Shown here one piece after another: positions 1 through 8,929 of a stretch of 64,000 nt of DNA (its first letter is position 1; each line of letters starts with the position of its first letter). The stretch covers positions 248,001 through 312,000 of the forward strand of contig NZ_JACNMF010000001.1 in assembly GCF_014270105.1 (NCBI RefSeq), read 5' to 3'. This stretch comes from Hyunsoonleella aquatilis (GTDB taxonomy: Bacteria > Bacteroidota > Bacteroidia > Flavobacteriales > Flavobacteriaceae). The position numbers and the translations under genes were made by a program. The notes beneath the pieces were generated by a model. That model worked only from the letters and a program-made list of their open reading frames with translations, ran no database searches and was not told the DNA's origin.

Positions 1-24
1 GTTTATTTCTTTGACTAAGTCCAT
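1..24 (-). CDS. Possible N-terminal fragment of a gene running off the left edge
   Basis: On the minus strand an ATG at 24 opens a frame that stays open to the window edge and reads MDLVKEIN. It lies about 220 bp downstream of the end of the 621-residue gene and follows an AT-rich gap, which is a normal place for the next gene to begin. Only eight codons are visible, so no function can be given. Confidence 0.3.
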
Positions 25-245
25 TTTAATCTATCGGAATAATTGTAAAATACTAAATAGCTTGTATTCAACATTATTAAAGTTACAAATATCTTAATTA
101 AAAACTTTAGTAAAATACGAATTCCTTAAAAAAAAGCACTGAATATAAAACCGTTAGATTTTTTATGAAATCATTACATTTTTGTTAATCAATGGCTTTG
201 CTGATTAATAAAATAGGAAAGTGTTTATTTTGAAAACGTCTTGGC

Positions 246-2111
246 TTATGCCTTAATTGGCAGATTTTGAATGTCTTTTTGAATTCGATTTAAAGCCATT
301 TCACATTCTTTAAGCTCATTTAGCACCGTGGTTTTAATATCTTCAAAATGATCTTTTGCAGTACCAAACATATTTTGGTAATACGCAATCCCTGCCTTCA
401 TATTGGTTGCAAATGTTCTGAAGTATTTCTCTTCTTTTTTACTCATGGCTGTTTTGGCTTCTTCAAATCTTTTTGTCAGATAGTCTATGTAAATATGGAG
501 TTCTTTAATGAAGAAATTAGGTCTATCATCTCGAGACACCATGTTGGTTCTTCCATAGATATGATCTGTCATATTTTGAAGGCTCATTACTTTTGAATAG
601 TAAGCCATATTTGGCCCCGGGCAAACTGAAACGCCTTCACCTTCAACTTTGGTGTCCAAATTATACTTTAGCAAAGCAGCCGTTCCTAGGCCTACGCAGG
701 TACACGATTTTTCAATAATCTTATTGTACTCCTTTTGATAGTTTTCTGCGTCTAATCCTTGTTCATCAAGTGCCTTGATTTTTAAATATTGATACTCCCT
801 GGATGCCGTACAAATACCAGTTTCTTTATACTCTTTATTGAGTGCAACAAACTTTTTAGGGCATGAACTCCCGGGTCTATTTTTATCAATAAGCGTCTGT
901 TTTTCAATATCTTTTGTATTGCCTTTTAAGTTATTGAAAGGCACGCCCAAAGGTGAAATATCGCTTAAATACAAATCTTCTTCTTTGGCTTTGGTTAATT
1001 TATCCAAAGTCTTTTTGTCAACGGTTGTGGCCTCTGGCACCAACAAAAATGGGCTGCCCCAACCCACGGAATCCAAATTATAATGCTCCAACAAAAACGC
1101 GTGTTCCTCTTCCGTTCCCACACCTCCCTGGGCAGTTATCTCAATGGATAATGTTTGTTTTGGAACTACTTTGTTTTGATTTTCAAGCTCCTGATTTAAA
1201 ACACTTTGTATAGCTTCTTGGAGCTCCTGACGTTTTTCTTTAAACTCGGCCAGTACAGGCCCCAACAGATACCCATCAGTAGCAAAGGCGTGACCGCCAC
1301 AATTCAATCCGGATTCAATCCTATATTCTGACACCCAAAGGCCTTTTTTTGCTAAAAATTTCCCTTGTATAAGTGCGGACCTATAATCGCTTACCTTTAA
1401 GATGATACGCTTTTTAAAACTGCCATTTTCATCAGGAAAAAAATCGTCAAATTGTCCCATATAACTGTACAGCCTTGGGTTCATTCCAGCTGAAAGCACT
1501 ACCGAAGAATTCAATTTACTATTGGCAAAACCACGTAAAGCGGCATGGGCATCGTTATATTCCGAAGGCAATTTTTCCTTGTCTTTATAATTATCCTTAT
1601 CCACCTTGGTCATGATATTAACATCAATTGCGCCCATGACCAAATTGTTGGAAGCCCAGGTTTTTATTTCAGAAAAATTAAACCCTTTTGAAGTCAATTT
1701 TTTAAATTCTGATTTTAGTTTTGAATTTTCGGGCAACATATGTATGTATGCCAAAAGTTCATCGCCCTTTTTGGCCGTCATGTTTTTTAAAGACTCAAAC
1801 TTTTTATCTGCTAAATCACTAATTAAATCTAAATATGAGGTAATTCGTTTTGCCCTAAAATCATCTATTTTATCTGTGATCTCTTGATAGGGTATTTCAA
1901 ACTTTTCGCTGTACATTTTCCGTAATTTCTCCAGTAAAATATCGTCAACTAATGAAATTACAGAGTCCATACCGTATTGGGCCACTTTTAGCGGTGTATC
2001 GATGGTGAAGCCAATTCCCATTACAGGAATATGGAAAGAATGTGCTTTTTTCATGTATTCTGTCTTTCTTGAAACCAAGCCATTCTTATCTGGCGAGATT
2101 ATTAAAGGCAC
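246..2111 (-). CDS. Uncharacterised 621-residue protein with a TIM-barrel/FMN-enzyme-like signature and cysteine-rich C-terminal part
   Basis: I cannot name this family with certainty. Around residue 273 there is NCGGHAFA, like the GGH segment of nitronate monooxygenases. Around residue 327 ITAQGGVGTEEEHAFLLEHY is followed by GWGSPFLLVPEA, the phosphate-binding end of FMN (beta/alpha)8 barrels. The C-terminal third carries scattered cysteines (SSCPKK, GICTAS, KSCTCVG, VCPGP) that could bind a metal or an Fe-S cluster. The start codon is GTG at 2111; an in-frame ATG 19 codons later (2054) is an alternative, but the extra residues look like real protein. It is divergent from ppc. The catalytic role is inference; the length and barrel-like motifs are seen. 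Confidence 0.7.
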   Translation of the reverse strand: MPLIISPDKNGLVSRKTEYMKKAHSFHIPVMGIGFTIDTPLKVAQYGMDSVISLVDDILLEKLRKMYSEKFEIPYQEITDKIDDFRAKRITSYLDLISDLADKKFESLKNMTAKKGDELLAYIHMLPENSKLKSEFKKLTSKGFNFSEIKTWASNNLVMGAIDVNIMTKVDKDNYKDKEKLPSEYNDAHAALRGFANSKLNSSVVLSAGMNPRLYSYMGQFDDFFPDENGSFKKRIILKVSDYRSALIQGKFLAKKGLWVSEYRIESGLNCGGHAFATDGYLLGPVLAEFKEKRQELQEAIQSVLNQELENQNKVVPKQTLSIEITAQGGVGTEEEHAFLLEHYNLDSVGWGSPFLLVPEATTVDKKTLDKLTKAKEEDLYLSDISPLGVPFNNLKGNTKDIEKQTLIDKNRPGSSCPKKFVALNKEYKETGICTASREYQYLKIKALDEQGLDAENYQKEYNKIIEKSCTCVGLGTAALLKYNLDTKVEGEGVSVCPGPNMAYYSKVMSLQNMTDHIYGRTNMVSRDDRPNFFIKELHIYIDYLTKRFEEAKTAMSKKEEKYFRTFATNMKAGIAYYQNMFGTAKDHFEDIKTTVLNELKECEMALNRIQKDIQNLPIKA

Positions 2112-2172
2112 AAAACCTTTGTGTTCTTAATAAGATGAATCGGCAAAATTAATGAGAGTATGCCTATTATTA

Positions 2173-2188
2173 TATGACATATGTCATA
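2173..2188. promoter_or_regulatory. 16-bp perfect palindrome between divergent genes
   Basis: TATGACATATGTCATA is a perfect inverted repeat in the 262-bp gap between the 621-residue gene and ppc, 62 bp from the former start. Its size and position fit a dimeric repressor or activator site. The cognate regulator is unknown. The rest of the gap shows no gene. Confidence 0.4.
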
Positions 2189-2373
2189 CTAACCGAAAAT
2201 CACAGTCTACCCGTTTTCGCTTCAAATGGAAAGAAAAACACAAGGATTAATGCTCAATTTTTAATTATTGTTAACTTAAACTCAGTATCAATTTAATTTC
2301 TGCAAAACTCCCGCAAAGCTGTGAAATTCGTTGTTTGTTTAGTATTTTTATACCTCATTTTTAAAACTGAATT

Positions 2374-4965
2374 ATGTCTGTAGAACCTAAGTTAATTCGA
2401 TTTAACCATAACGTACTTTCAAAATATAATATTTACAATAGCATATTCACCACATTACCCTTTGATGCAGTAAAAAAAGCAGGGGTTTTGTTGCCTTTGT
2501 TTCATGAAACCTGTGAAAAGGGCTTTAAAAATGGAGATGATCCCACTACTATTGTTGAAACTTTTTTCAAAAAGTATCAGGCGAGACGAAATAAACAGAG
2601 TCAAATCAATTTAATATTTCGGTTTATTCAATATATAGAGCGCCAGGTTGTACTTTTTGATGCTATTGAAGACGCCTCCTTTTCAACGGTAAACAACATG
2701 GACGGTGTTGGTACTATGAGAAACTTAAAAGGGTCGGCCCAATCTGAAGGTAAAATGGAAGAGCTGAGGGCCTTTTTGGAAGAATTTAAGGTGCGTATTG
2801 TTTTAACGGCCCACCCAACCCAATTCTATCCAGGTTCTGTTTTAGGAATTATTACGGCACTTTCAAAGGCTATTAAGGAGAATGACCTCCAAACGATAAA
2901 TAACCTTTTTGGGCAATTGGGTAAAACACCGTTTTTCAAACACAAAAAACCAACTCCTTATGATGAAGCCAAAAGTTTAATGTGGTATTTGGAAAATGTG
3001 TTTTATAAAACCTTTGGTGATATTTACAACTACATTCAGGATAATATTTATGCTGACGACAAGAAACACAACGATATTATAAACATTGGTTTTTGGCCAG
3101 GAGGGGATCGGGATGGGAACCCATTTGTGAAGCCGAAAACTACCATGAAGGTGGCCAAAAAACTCAAAAAGACCATTCTAAAGAAATACTATGAGGATCT
3201 GAGGGACCTCAGAAAAAAGTTAACGTTCCGTGGGGTGGAAGATCGTATTATCCGATTGGAAACCATTATGTATGAATATAGTATCAATTTAAAGTACGAA
3301 GATGCTATTAGCGAAAAAGAATTGAGGCACGAATTACTTGAAATACAAAATATTATTATCAATGAACACCAGTCACTCTATGTGAATGAAATTAATCAGC
3401 TGATTAACCGTGTGCATCTATTTGGATATCGCTTTGCCTCTTTGGATATTAGACAGGATAGCCGTATTCACCATGCAGTTTTTACAACTGTCATTGATCA
3501 TTTGATTGCCACGGGCGGTTCTTCTTTTCCGGATAATTATCATGATTTATCGGAAGCCGAACAGATTGAAATTCTATCCAAAGCCACTGATGACATTGAA
3601 GACTTGGAAGCTTTTGATGATGAAATGGTACGCAACACGTTAAAAACTATAGCCATTATAAAAGACATCCAAAAAAGTAATGGCGAACGCGGAGCAAATC
3701 GATATATCATTAGTAACAATCAGACGGCATTAAATGTGATGCAACTGTTTGCTATGCTTAGAATTGTTGCATTTAAAGATGATTTAACTGTTGATGTTGC
3801 GCCTTTGTTTGAAACCATTCCCGATTTGGAAAATGCTCCAGGGGTAATGGAACAATTATACCAAAACCCTGAGTATATGGCTCATTTGAGAGCTCGGGGC
3901 AGCAAGCAGCATATTATGTTAGGATTCTCAGATGGAACGAAAGATGGGGGCTATTTAATGGCTAATTGGGGAATTTACAAAGCCAAAGAGTTATTGACTG
4001 CCATGTCTAGAAAATACGATATTACTGCTATTTTCTTTGATGGACGTGGAGGACCACCAGCACGTGGCGGTGGAAAGACACATAATTTTTATTCGTCTTT
4101 GGGCCCAACCATTGAGGATAAGGAAGTACAGATTACGATTCAAGGACAAACAGTAAGTTCCAATTTTGGCACAAATGATTCTGCCCAATATAACCTGGAA
4201 CAACTCGTGAGTTCTGGTATTAAGAACAGAATTGATGGGGAACGCAACCGTATGTCCGATGAAGACAGGGCGGTAATGGATGATTTGGCCGAAGTAAGTT
4301 ATCAAACGTATAAAGATTTCAAGAGCCACCCTATGTTCGTCCCATATCTGGAGCGCATGAGTACGTTGAAGTATTATGCTAAAACTAACATCGGTAGTAG
4401 ACCATCAAAACGTGGTAAGTCGGATAAACTGGTATTCTCGGATTTAAGGGCCATTCCTTTTGTGGGCTCCTGGAGTCAATTGAAACAGAACGTACCTGGG
4501 TTTTATGGTGTAGGCACCGCTTTAAAGAAATATGAAGATGCTGGGGAATTTGATAAGGTCGAGCAGTTGTACAACAACTCAAAATTCTTCAAAACTTTGA
4601 TCGAAAATAGTATGATGTCTTTGACTAAATCCTTCTTCGATTTGACCAAATACATGGCACAGGATGAGGAGTTTGGCGAGTTCTGGACAATTATTTATAA
4701 CGAATATTTGGAAACCAATCGCTTGCTCCTAAAACTTACCGGATATTCTGAATTGATGGAAAATGAACCTGCCGGAAAAGCTTCTATAGAAGTAAGGGAG
4801 TCCATTGTTTTGCCGTTGCTTACTATTCAGCAATATGCCCTTAAAAAGGTACAGGATTTTGAAAAAGCCGGAGTGCCAAAAGATGATCCTGAAAAGTTAC
4901 TATTTGAAAAAATTGTGACGCGCTCGTTGTTTGGTAATATTAATGCCAGTAGAAACTCGGCGTAG
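2374..4965 (+). CDS. ppc: Phosphoenolpyruvate carboxylase (Bacteroidota type)
   Basis: Cytosolic enzyme that carboxylates PEP with bicarbonate to oxaloacetate and phosphate, refilling the TCA cycle and feeding aspartate and glutamate synthesis. Visible motifs are VLTAHPTQ near residue 146 (catalytic His), the WPGGDRDGNPF segment near 243, and FDGRGGPPARGGGKTH near 556, the active-site loop that in enterobacteria reads HGRGGxxGRGG. The Asp in place of the loop His is a lineage variant. The length of 863 residues is close to the usual 880-900. The C terminus ends NASRNSA rather than the usual NTG. It stands alone, followed by a likely terminator at 4992-5030. Confidence 0.97.
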   Translation: MSVEPKLIRFNHNVLSKYNIYNSIFTTLPFDAVKKAGVLLPLFHETCEKGFKNGDDPTTIVETFFKKYQARRNKQSQINLIFRFIQYIERQVVLFDAIEDASFSTVNNMDGVGTMRNLKGSAQSEGKMEELRAFLEEFKVRIVLTAHPTQFYPGSVLGIITALSKAIKENDLQTINNLFGQLGKTPFFKHKKPTPYDEAKSLMWYLENVFYKTFGDIYNYIQDNIYADDKKHNDIINIGFWPGGDRDGNPFVKPKTTMKVAKKLKKTILKKYYEDLRDLRKKLTFRGVEDRIIRLETIMYEYSINLKYEDAISEKELRHELLEIQNIIINEHQSLYVNEINQLINRVHLFGYRFASLDIRQDSRIHHAVFTTVIDHLIATGGSSFPDNYHDLSEAEQIEILSKATDDIEDLEAFDDEMVRNTLKTIAIIKDIQKSNGERGANRYIISNNQTALNVMQLFAMLRIVAFKDDLTVDVAPLFETIPDLENAPGVMEQLYQNPEYMAHLRARGSKQHIMLGFSDGTKDGGYLMANWGIYKAKELLTAMSRKYDITAIFFDGRGGPPARGGGKTHNFYSSLGPTIEDKEVQITIQGQTVSSNFGTNDSAQYNLEQLVSSGIKNRIDGERNRMSDEDRAVMDDLAEVSYQTYKDFKSHPMFVPYLERMSTLKYYAKTNIGSRPSKRGKSDKLVFSDLRAIPFVGSWSQLKQNVPGFYGVGTALKKYEDAGEFDKVEQLYNNSKFFKTLIENSMMSLTKSFFDLTKYMAQDEEFGEFWTIIYNEYLETNRLLLKLTGYSELMENEPAGKASIEVRESIVLPLLTIQQYALKKVQDFEKAGVPKDDPEKLLFEKIVTRSLFGNINASRNSA

Positions 4966-4991
4966 AACATAAACAATTGAAATTAAAAATG

Positions 4992-5030
4992 ACCTCAATT
5001 TACTTTAGTAGATTGGGGTTTTTAATTTTA
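4992..5030 (+). terminator. Terminator after ppc
   Basis: ACCTCAAT at 4992-4999 pairs with ATTGGGGT at 5012-5019 (one G-U pair) and is followed by TTTTAATTTTA. It lies between the ppc stop and the HAD gene start at 5035, so some read-through or a promoter further upstream must serve the HAD gene. Confidence 0.6.
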
Positions 5031-5034
5031 AAAA

Positions 5035-5700
5035 ATGAAGCTGATACTTTTCGATATCGATGGCACCCTGCTAGACTCAATAAAAATTGATGATTTCTGT
5101 TTTAAATCAACATTTAAAAAGCTTCACAATATTGACTTATCAAATGCTGATTGGAGCGATTTTAAGCATGTAACAGATCTAGGGCTTACCAATGAAATTT
5201 TTGAAAAGTACCTTAACAAACAGCCCAGTTGTTCAGAAATTGACGCCATCAAATCTGAGTTCATCAAACAAATCAGCTCAAACACAAAAGAAATCACGCA
5301 GATAAAAGGTGCATTTGAATTCCTAGAACTGGTCAATTCTCATAATGATTTGGCAATTGCCATAGCAACAGGCGGATGGAAAGAAACTGCAGTTTTAAAA
5401 TGCAAGGCTATCGGAATAGATTTAGACATGTACGTTGTGGGCTCTTCAAATGACCATTACGACCGAAGCAGAATCATTCAGATTTCAATGGATAAAGCGC
5501 TGAAGGAATATCGTCAAAACTTTTTTGATTCCGTTGTTTATTTCGGCGATGGTATTTGGGACTTTGAAGCTACCGGAAAACTTGGGATAAATTTTATTGG
5601 AGTGGACTCCAAAAACGATGGCAGGCTTAAGAATGCAGGGTGCAAAACTATAATAAGGAACTTTTCAAACCCTGCCAATATTTTAAATCTTATTCCATAA
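5035..5700 (+). CDS. HAD-superfamily phosphatase (phosphoglycolate phosphatase-like)
   Basis: Haloacid-dehalogenase-fold hydrolase of 221 residues. Motif I is FDIDGTLLDS at residues 5-14 with the nucleophile Asp and acid Asp. The middle segment AIATGGWKE supplies the motif II Thr. FGDGIWDFEATGKLG near residue 175 is motif IV with the metal-binding acids. The cap is the helical type after motif I, as in Gph and PgmB. Its substrate is not readable from sequence; removal of a phosphate from a small sugar phosphate or phosphoglycolate is likely. It converges on the amt gene with a shared terminator. Confidence 0.85.
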   Translation: MKLILFDIDGTLLDSIKIDDFCFKSTFKKLHNIDLSNADWSDFKHVTDLGLTNEIFEKYLNKQPSCSEIDAIKSEFIKQISSNTKEITQIKGAFEFLELVNSHNDLAIAIATGGWKETAVLKCKAIGIDLDMYVVGSSNDHYDRSRIIQISMDKALKEYRQNFFDSVVYFGDGIWDFEATGKLGINFIGVDSKNDGRLKNAGCKTIIRNFSNPANILNLIP

Positions 5701-5701
5701 A

Positions 5702-5728
5702 AAATGCCCCACAAACCGCAGGGCATTT
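5702..5728. terminator. Bidirectional terminator between HAD gene and amt
   Basis: AAATGCCC at 5702-5709 pairs with GGGCATTT at 5721-5728 across an 11-nt loop. It sits between two converging genes and can serve both. Confidence 0.7.
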
Positions 5729-5757
5729 ACTAACTAACTTTGAATATTGATAATCTA

Positions 5758-6978
5758 TTAATGCTCATTCAAGCGGAAGTCAGGATAAGCATCCATTCCG
5801 TGTTCGTGGGCATCAAGTCCTTCTAATTCCTCTCTTTCGGAAACTCTAATTCCTACAGTTGATTTCAAAACAAATATGATGATAAATGAAGATACCAAAC
5901 AGATTCCGGCATAACATAAAACACCTATTAATTGGGTAACAAAACTATGCTCTGGGTTGGTGGAAAATATTCCAACTGCTAAAGTACCCCAGATACCACA
6001 AATTAAGTGTACTGCGATTGCTCCAACAGGATCGTCTAATTTTAATGAATCTATAAAGGCTACAGCAAATACGATTAGTGCCCCAGCAATAGCTCCAATA
6101 ATAATGGCGCTAGTGGGAGTCATTACGTCAGCCCCAGCTGTAATACCAACTAGTCCACCAAGTATACCATTTAAGAACATGGTTAAATCCAAATTCTTAT
6201 ACATAACAGTGGATACTAACATGGCAACCACACCACCAGCTGCAGCAGCCAAACAGGTGGTTACCAAAGTTAATGAGGTTAATTCGGGATCAGCAGATAG
6301 TACGGAACCACCATTAAAACCAAACCATCCTAACCATAGGATCAATACCCCTGCAGTGGCCAATGGAATGTTATGTCCTGGAAGTGCCTGTGGCTTACCA
6401 TCCTTAAATTTCCCGATACGGGAGCCAAGCAACCAAACGGCTACCAAAGCGGCCCATCCACCAACGGAATGTACTAAAGTGGAACCAGCAAAATCATAGA
6501 ATCCCATTTCATCCAAAAATCCTCCACCCCATTTCCATGAGCCGGCAATTGGATAAACGAATCCTACATATACGATAGTGAAAATCATAAACGGAACAAT
6601 CTTCATGCGCTCGGCAACAGCCCCGGAAACAATTGTTGCGGCAGTAGCGGCAAACATCCCTTGGAATAGGAAGTCCGTCCAATAAGTATAGCCCTCATTG
6701 TAGGCCAAATCCAATGCTCCGTCAACTAATGGTGATTCCAAACCGATACCAGCAAAACCGATAAATCCGTTAAAGTCACCCGGATACATCAAGTTAAAAC
6801 CTACTAAGCAATATAACAATAGGCCAACGGTGATGATAAAAATATTTTTAAATAAAATGTTAATGGTGTTTTTTTGTCTGGTTAATCCAATTTCCAAAAA
6901 GGCGAACCCAAGGTGCATAAAGAAAACCAGTGCCGTACAGATCATCATCCATACGTTATTTGTTGTTAATAATTCCAT
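5758..6978 (-). CDS. amt: Ammonium transporter (Amt family), first copy
   Basis: Inner-membrane ammonium channel of 406 residues with about 11 hydrophobic segments. The pore twin histidines are visible as DFAGSTLVHSVGGWAALVA and GAIAVHLICGIWGTLAVG. The Asp in the first of these is the structural Asp that follows the periplasmic binding site in AmtB. The protein lacks a cleaved signal and starts with a hydrophobic segment. The C-terminal tail EREELEGLDAHEHG is the cytoplasmic region that contacts P-II proteins. It is the last gene of a minus-strand set (porin, amt, P-II, amt) and follows the P-II gene by 37 bp, the classical glnK-amtB coupling. Confidence 0.95.
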   Translation of the reverse strand: MELLTTNNVWMMICTALVFFMHLGFAFLEIGLTRQKNTINILFKNIFIITVGLLLYCLVGFNLMYPGDFNGFIGFAGIGLESPLVDGALDLAYNEGYTYWTDFLFQGMFAATAATIVSGAVAERMKIVPFMIFTIVYVGFVYPIAGSWKWGGGFLDEMGFYDFAGSTLVHSVGGWAALVAVWLLGSRIGKFKDGKPQALPGHNIPLATAGVLILWLGWFGFNGGSVLSADPELTSLTLVTTCLAAAAGGVVAMLVSTVMYKNLDLTMFLNGILGGLVGITAGADVMTPTSAIIIGAIAGALIVFAVAFIDSLKLDDPVGAIAVHLICGIWGTLAVGIFSTNPEHSFVTQLIGVLCYAGICLVSSFIIIFVLKSTVGIRVSEREELEGLDAHEHGMDAYPDFRLNEH

Positions 6979-7015
6979 AATATCTTAAATTATCTATAAA
7001 TGTTTTTGTTTGATT

Positions 7016-7354
7016 TTATTTGAGAGTGCTCCCGCCTTTTTCTCCCGTTCTAATTCTGTAGCATTCGGTAACATCGGAAACGAATATTTTACCATCACCT
7101 ACTTCACCTGTAGCTGCGGAGTCTAAAAGGGCTTTAATAGTTGCCTCCTCAAAGTCGTCGTTTACAACAATGGATAGGAACCTGCGCTGAATATCACTTG
7201 TGCTGTAAGATACACCTCGATATACGTGTCCTTCCTTTTCGTTACCCAAACCGGTAACGTCCCAATACGAGAAAAAATTTACGCCAACACTATGCAAGGC
7301 TTCTTTAACCGCACTGTACTTGGACTTTCTAATAATTGCTTCAATTTTTTTCAT
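7016..7354 (-). CDS. glnB: P-II family nitrogen regulatory protein
   Basis: 112-residue trimeric signal protein that senses 2-oxoglutarate and ATP/ADP and gates Amt. It has the P-II opening MKKIEAIIRKSK, a T-loop around residues 37-55 (GNEKEGHVYRGVSY) with Tyr50 at the position of the uridylylated Tyr51 of E. coli, and the B-loop region TGEVGDGKIFV. The C-loop ends YRIRTGEKG. The T-loop differs from the GlnB/GlnK consensus downstream of the Tyr (STSDIQRRF). Its place between two amt genes points to a GlnK-like role in Amt control. The symbol glnB is used generically. Confidence 0.93.
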   Translation of the reverse strand: MKKIEAIIRKSKYSAVKEALHSVGVNFFSYWDVTGLGNEKEGHVYRGVSYSTSDIQRRFLSIVVNDDFEEATIKALLDSAATGEVGDGKIFVSDVTECYRIRTGEKGGSTLK

Positions 7355-7427
7355 TATGTCTTAAATTTTATCAGTTAGGCTTCAAAAGTAAATAAAATTC
7401 GGAAAGCACTTAGTTCGTCAAATTAAA

Positions 7428-7453
7428 GGATGCCTCAGAAATCCGAGGCATCC
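7428..7453 (-). terminator. Hairpin between amt copy 2 and P-II gene
   Basis: GGATGCCTC at 7428-7436 pairs perfectly with GAGGCATCC at 7445-7453 with an 8-nt loop. On the minus strand it is followed by TTTAATTTG. It probably reduces read-through from the upstream amt into glnB-amt. Confidence 0.7.
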
Positions 7454-7541
7454 AAAAATCAAACTAAACTTTATTGATATTATGATATCCGATAAAATTT
7501 ACTTTTAGAGATCTTTATATCAGAATGAATTATTGTCTTGT

Positions 7542-8825
7542 CTATTCTTCAATTTCTCTTTGTCTCTTACCTGGGTAGGCTAAAGCACCATGTTCAGATA
7601 AGTCTAATCCTTCGATTTCCTCTTTCTCGGTTACTCTTAGTCCAAGCGTTTTCTTGAGTATAGTCAAGAATATCAATGAAGTTAAAACGGCCCAAATAGC
7701 ATATGCCAAAGCTCCAATTAATTGTGCTAAGAACTGATCTGCTCCACCACCATTGAATAAACCAATTCCGGTATCTCCATCAACACCCCAAAGGCCAATT
7801 ACTATTGTTCCCCAGAAACCAACAAGTCCGTGAACTGAAAATGCACCAACGGCATCGTCAATTTTAAGCTTTTGCTCCACAAACTCCATAGAGAATACCA
7901 CAAGGATACCACCAACAAAACCAGCAGCAATAGCTCCAAACTCAGTCATGTTGCCACAACCTGCAGTAATTGCAACCAATCCAGCCAATGCTCCGTTAAG
8001 GGTCATATCCAAATTAGGTTTTTTATATCTCAACCATGATAAGAAAAGGGCACCTACTGCACCTGCAGAGGCCGCAAGGTTAGTTACTAGTACAACCATT
8101 GAAGCACCAACAGCATCGGCACCACCCCAAGCTAATTGAGAACCACCGTTGAATCCGAACCATCCGAACCAAAGGATAAATACACCCAAAGTAGCTAATA
8201 ATTTGTTGTGACCTGGAATATTTACTGCTTTACCGTCAATATATTTTCCTAATCTAGGACCAACAAGAATAGCGGCAACAAGTGCGGCCCAGCCACCAAC
8301 AGCGTGTACAACTGAAGAACCGGCAAAATCGATAAATTCGGCTGGCATGATGCCATCAGTATCATTTAACCATCCGCCATTCCATTCCCATCCACCAGCA
8401 ATTGGATAGATGATAACAGTCATAATTACTGAGAAAATGATATAGGTAGTATATTTAGTTCTACCAGCAATGGCTCCAGAAACGATAGTAGCAGCCGTGG
8501 CACAGAATACCGTTTGGAAGAACAAATCTGCTGGGCCTTGGTTAAACATGAATCCACTCCAACCTATCCATCCGCTTCCAGATTCTCCGTACATCAAAGA
8601 ATATCCGATAAACCAGAACATCAAAGATCCTACTGCTATGTCCAATACGTTTTTCATGGCAATATTCACCACGTTTTTAGAACGCGTAAAGCCAGACTCC
8701 ACCAATGTAAATCCTGCTTGCATAAGGAATACTAGGATACCTGAAATCAGCATCCACATCATTCCCATGTCGCCTTCAATTGCGGCGGTGTCTTGTATTA
8801 TAAGGGGCACGTTTAATAATGACAT
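7542..8825 (-). CDS. amt: Ammonium transporter (Amt family), second copy
   Basis: 427-residue Amt/Rh/MEP channel, clearly a paralogue of the 406-residue copy 0.6 kb downstream. The twin-His positions are DFAGSSVVHAVGGWAALVA and GAFSVHGLVGFWGTIVIG. The C-terminal tail EKEEIEGLDLSEHG closely matches the other copy, so P-II control of both is plausible. It carries an extra extracellular insertion rich in Gly and Asn (ETD-like GGWLNDTDGIMPAEF) and more Trp-rich loops. It lies downstream of the porin gene and upstream of P-II, with hairpins on both sides. Confidence 0.95.
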   Translation of the reverse strand: MSLLNVPLIIQDTAAIEGDMGMMWMLISGILVFLMQAGFTLVESGFTRSKNVVNIAMKNVLDIAVGSLMFWFIGYSLMYGESGSGWIGWSGFMFNQGPADLFFQTVFCATAATIVSGAIAGRTKYTTYIIFSVIMTVIIYPIAGGWEWNGGWLNDTDGIMPAEFIDFAGSSVVHAVGGWAALVAAILVGPRLGKYIDGKAVNIPGHNKLLATLGVFILWFGWFGFNGGSQLAWGGADAVGASMVVLVTNLAASAGAVGALFLSWLRYKKPNLDMTLNGALAGLVAITAGCGNMTEFGAIAAGFVGGILVVFSMEFVEQKLKIDDAVGAFSVHGLVGFWGTIVIGLWGVDGDTGIGLFNGGGADQFLAQLIGALAYAIWAVLTSLIFLTILKKTLGLRVTEKEEIEGLDLSEHGALAYPGKRQREIEE

Positions 8826-8863
8826 AATTATTGTTTTTAATGGTTAGTAATTAAGGAGAATAA

Positions 8864-8893
8864 AGCGAGTTCCTTTTTCATAAAGAACTCGCT
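8864..8893 (-). terminator. Hairpin between porin gene and amt
   Basis: AGCGAGTTC at 8864-8872 pairs with GAACTCGCT at 8885-8893 and is followed on the minus strand by TTTATTC. It lies 36 bp after the porin stop and 38 bp before the amt start, so amt expression probably depends on partial read-through. Confidence 0.7.
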
Positions 8894-8929
8894 AAATTCT
8901 TTACTCTTGAGATTTTCTCAATGTTTTAT

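Noticed and set aside
5957-6499. 180-residue ORF antisense to amt
   Set aside because: It is a frame shadow of the amt coding sequence; the composition is Pro/Thr/Ala-rich without domain features.
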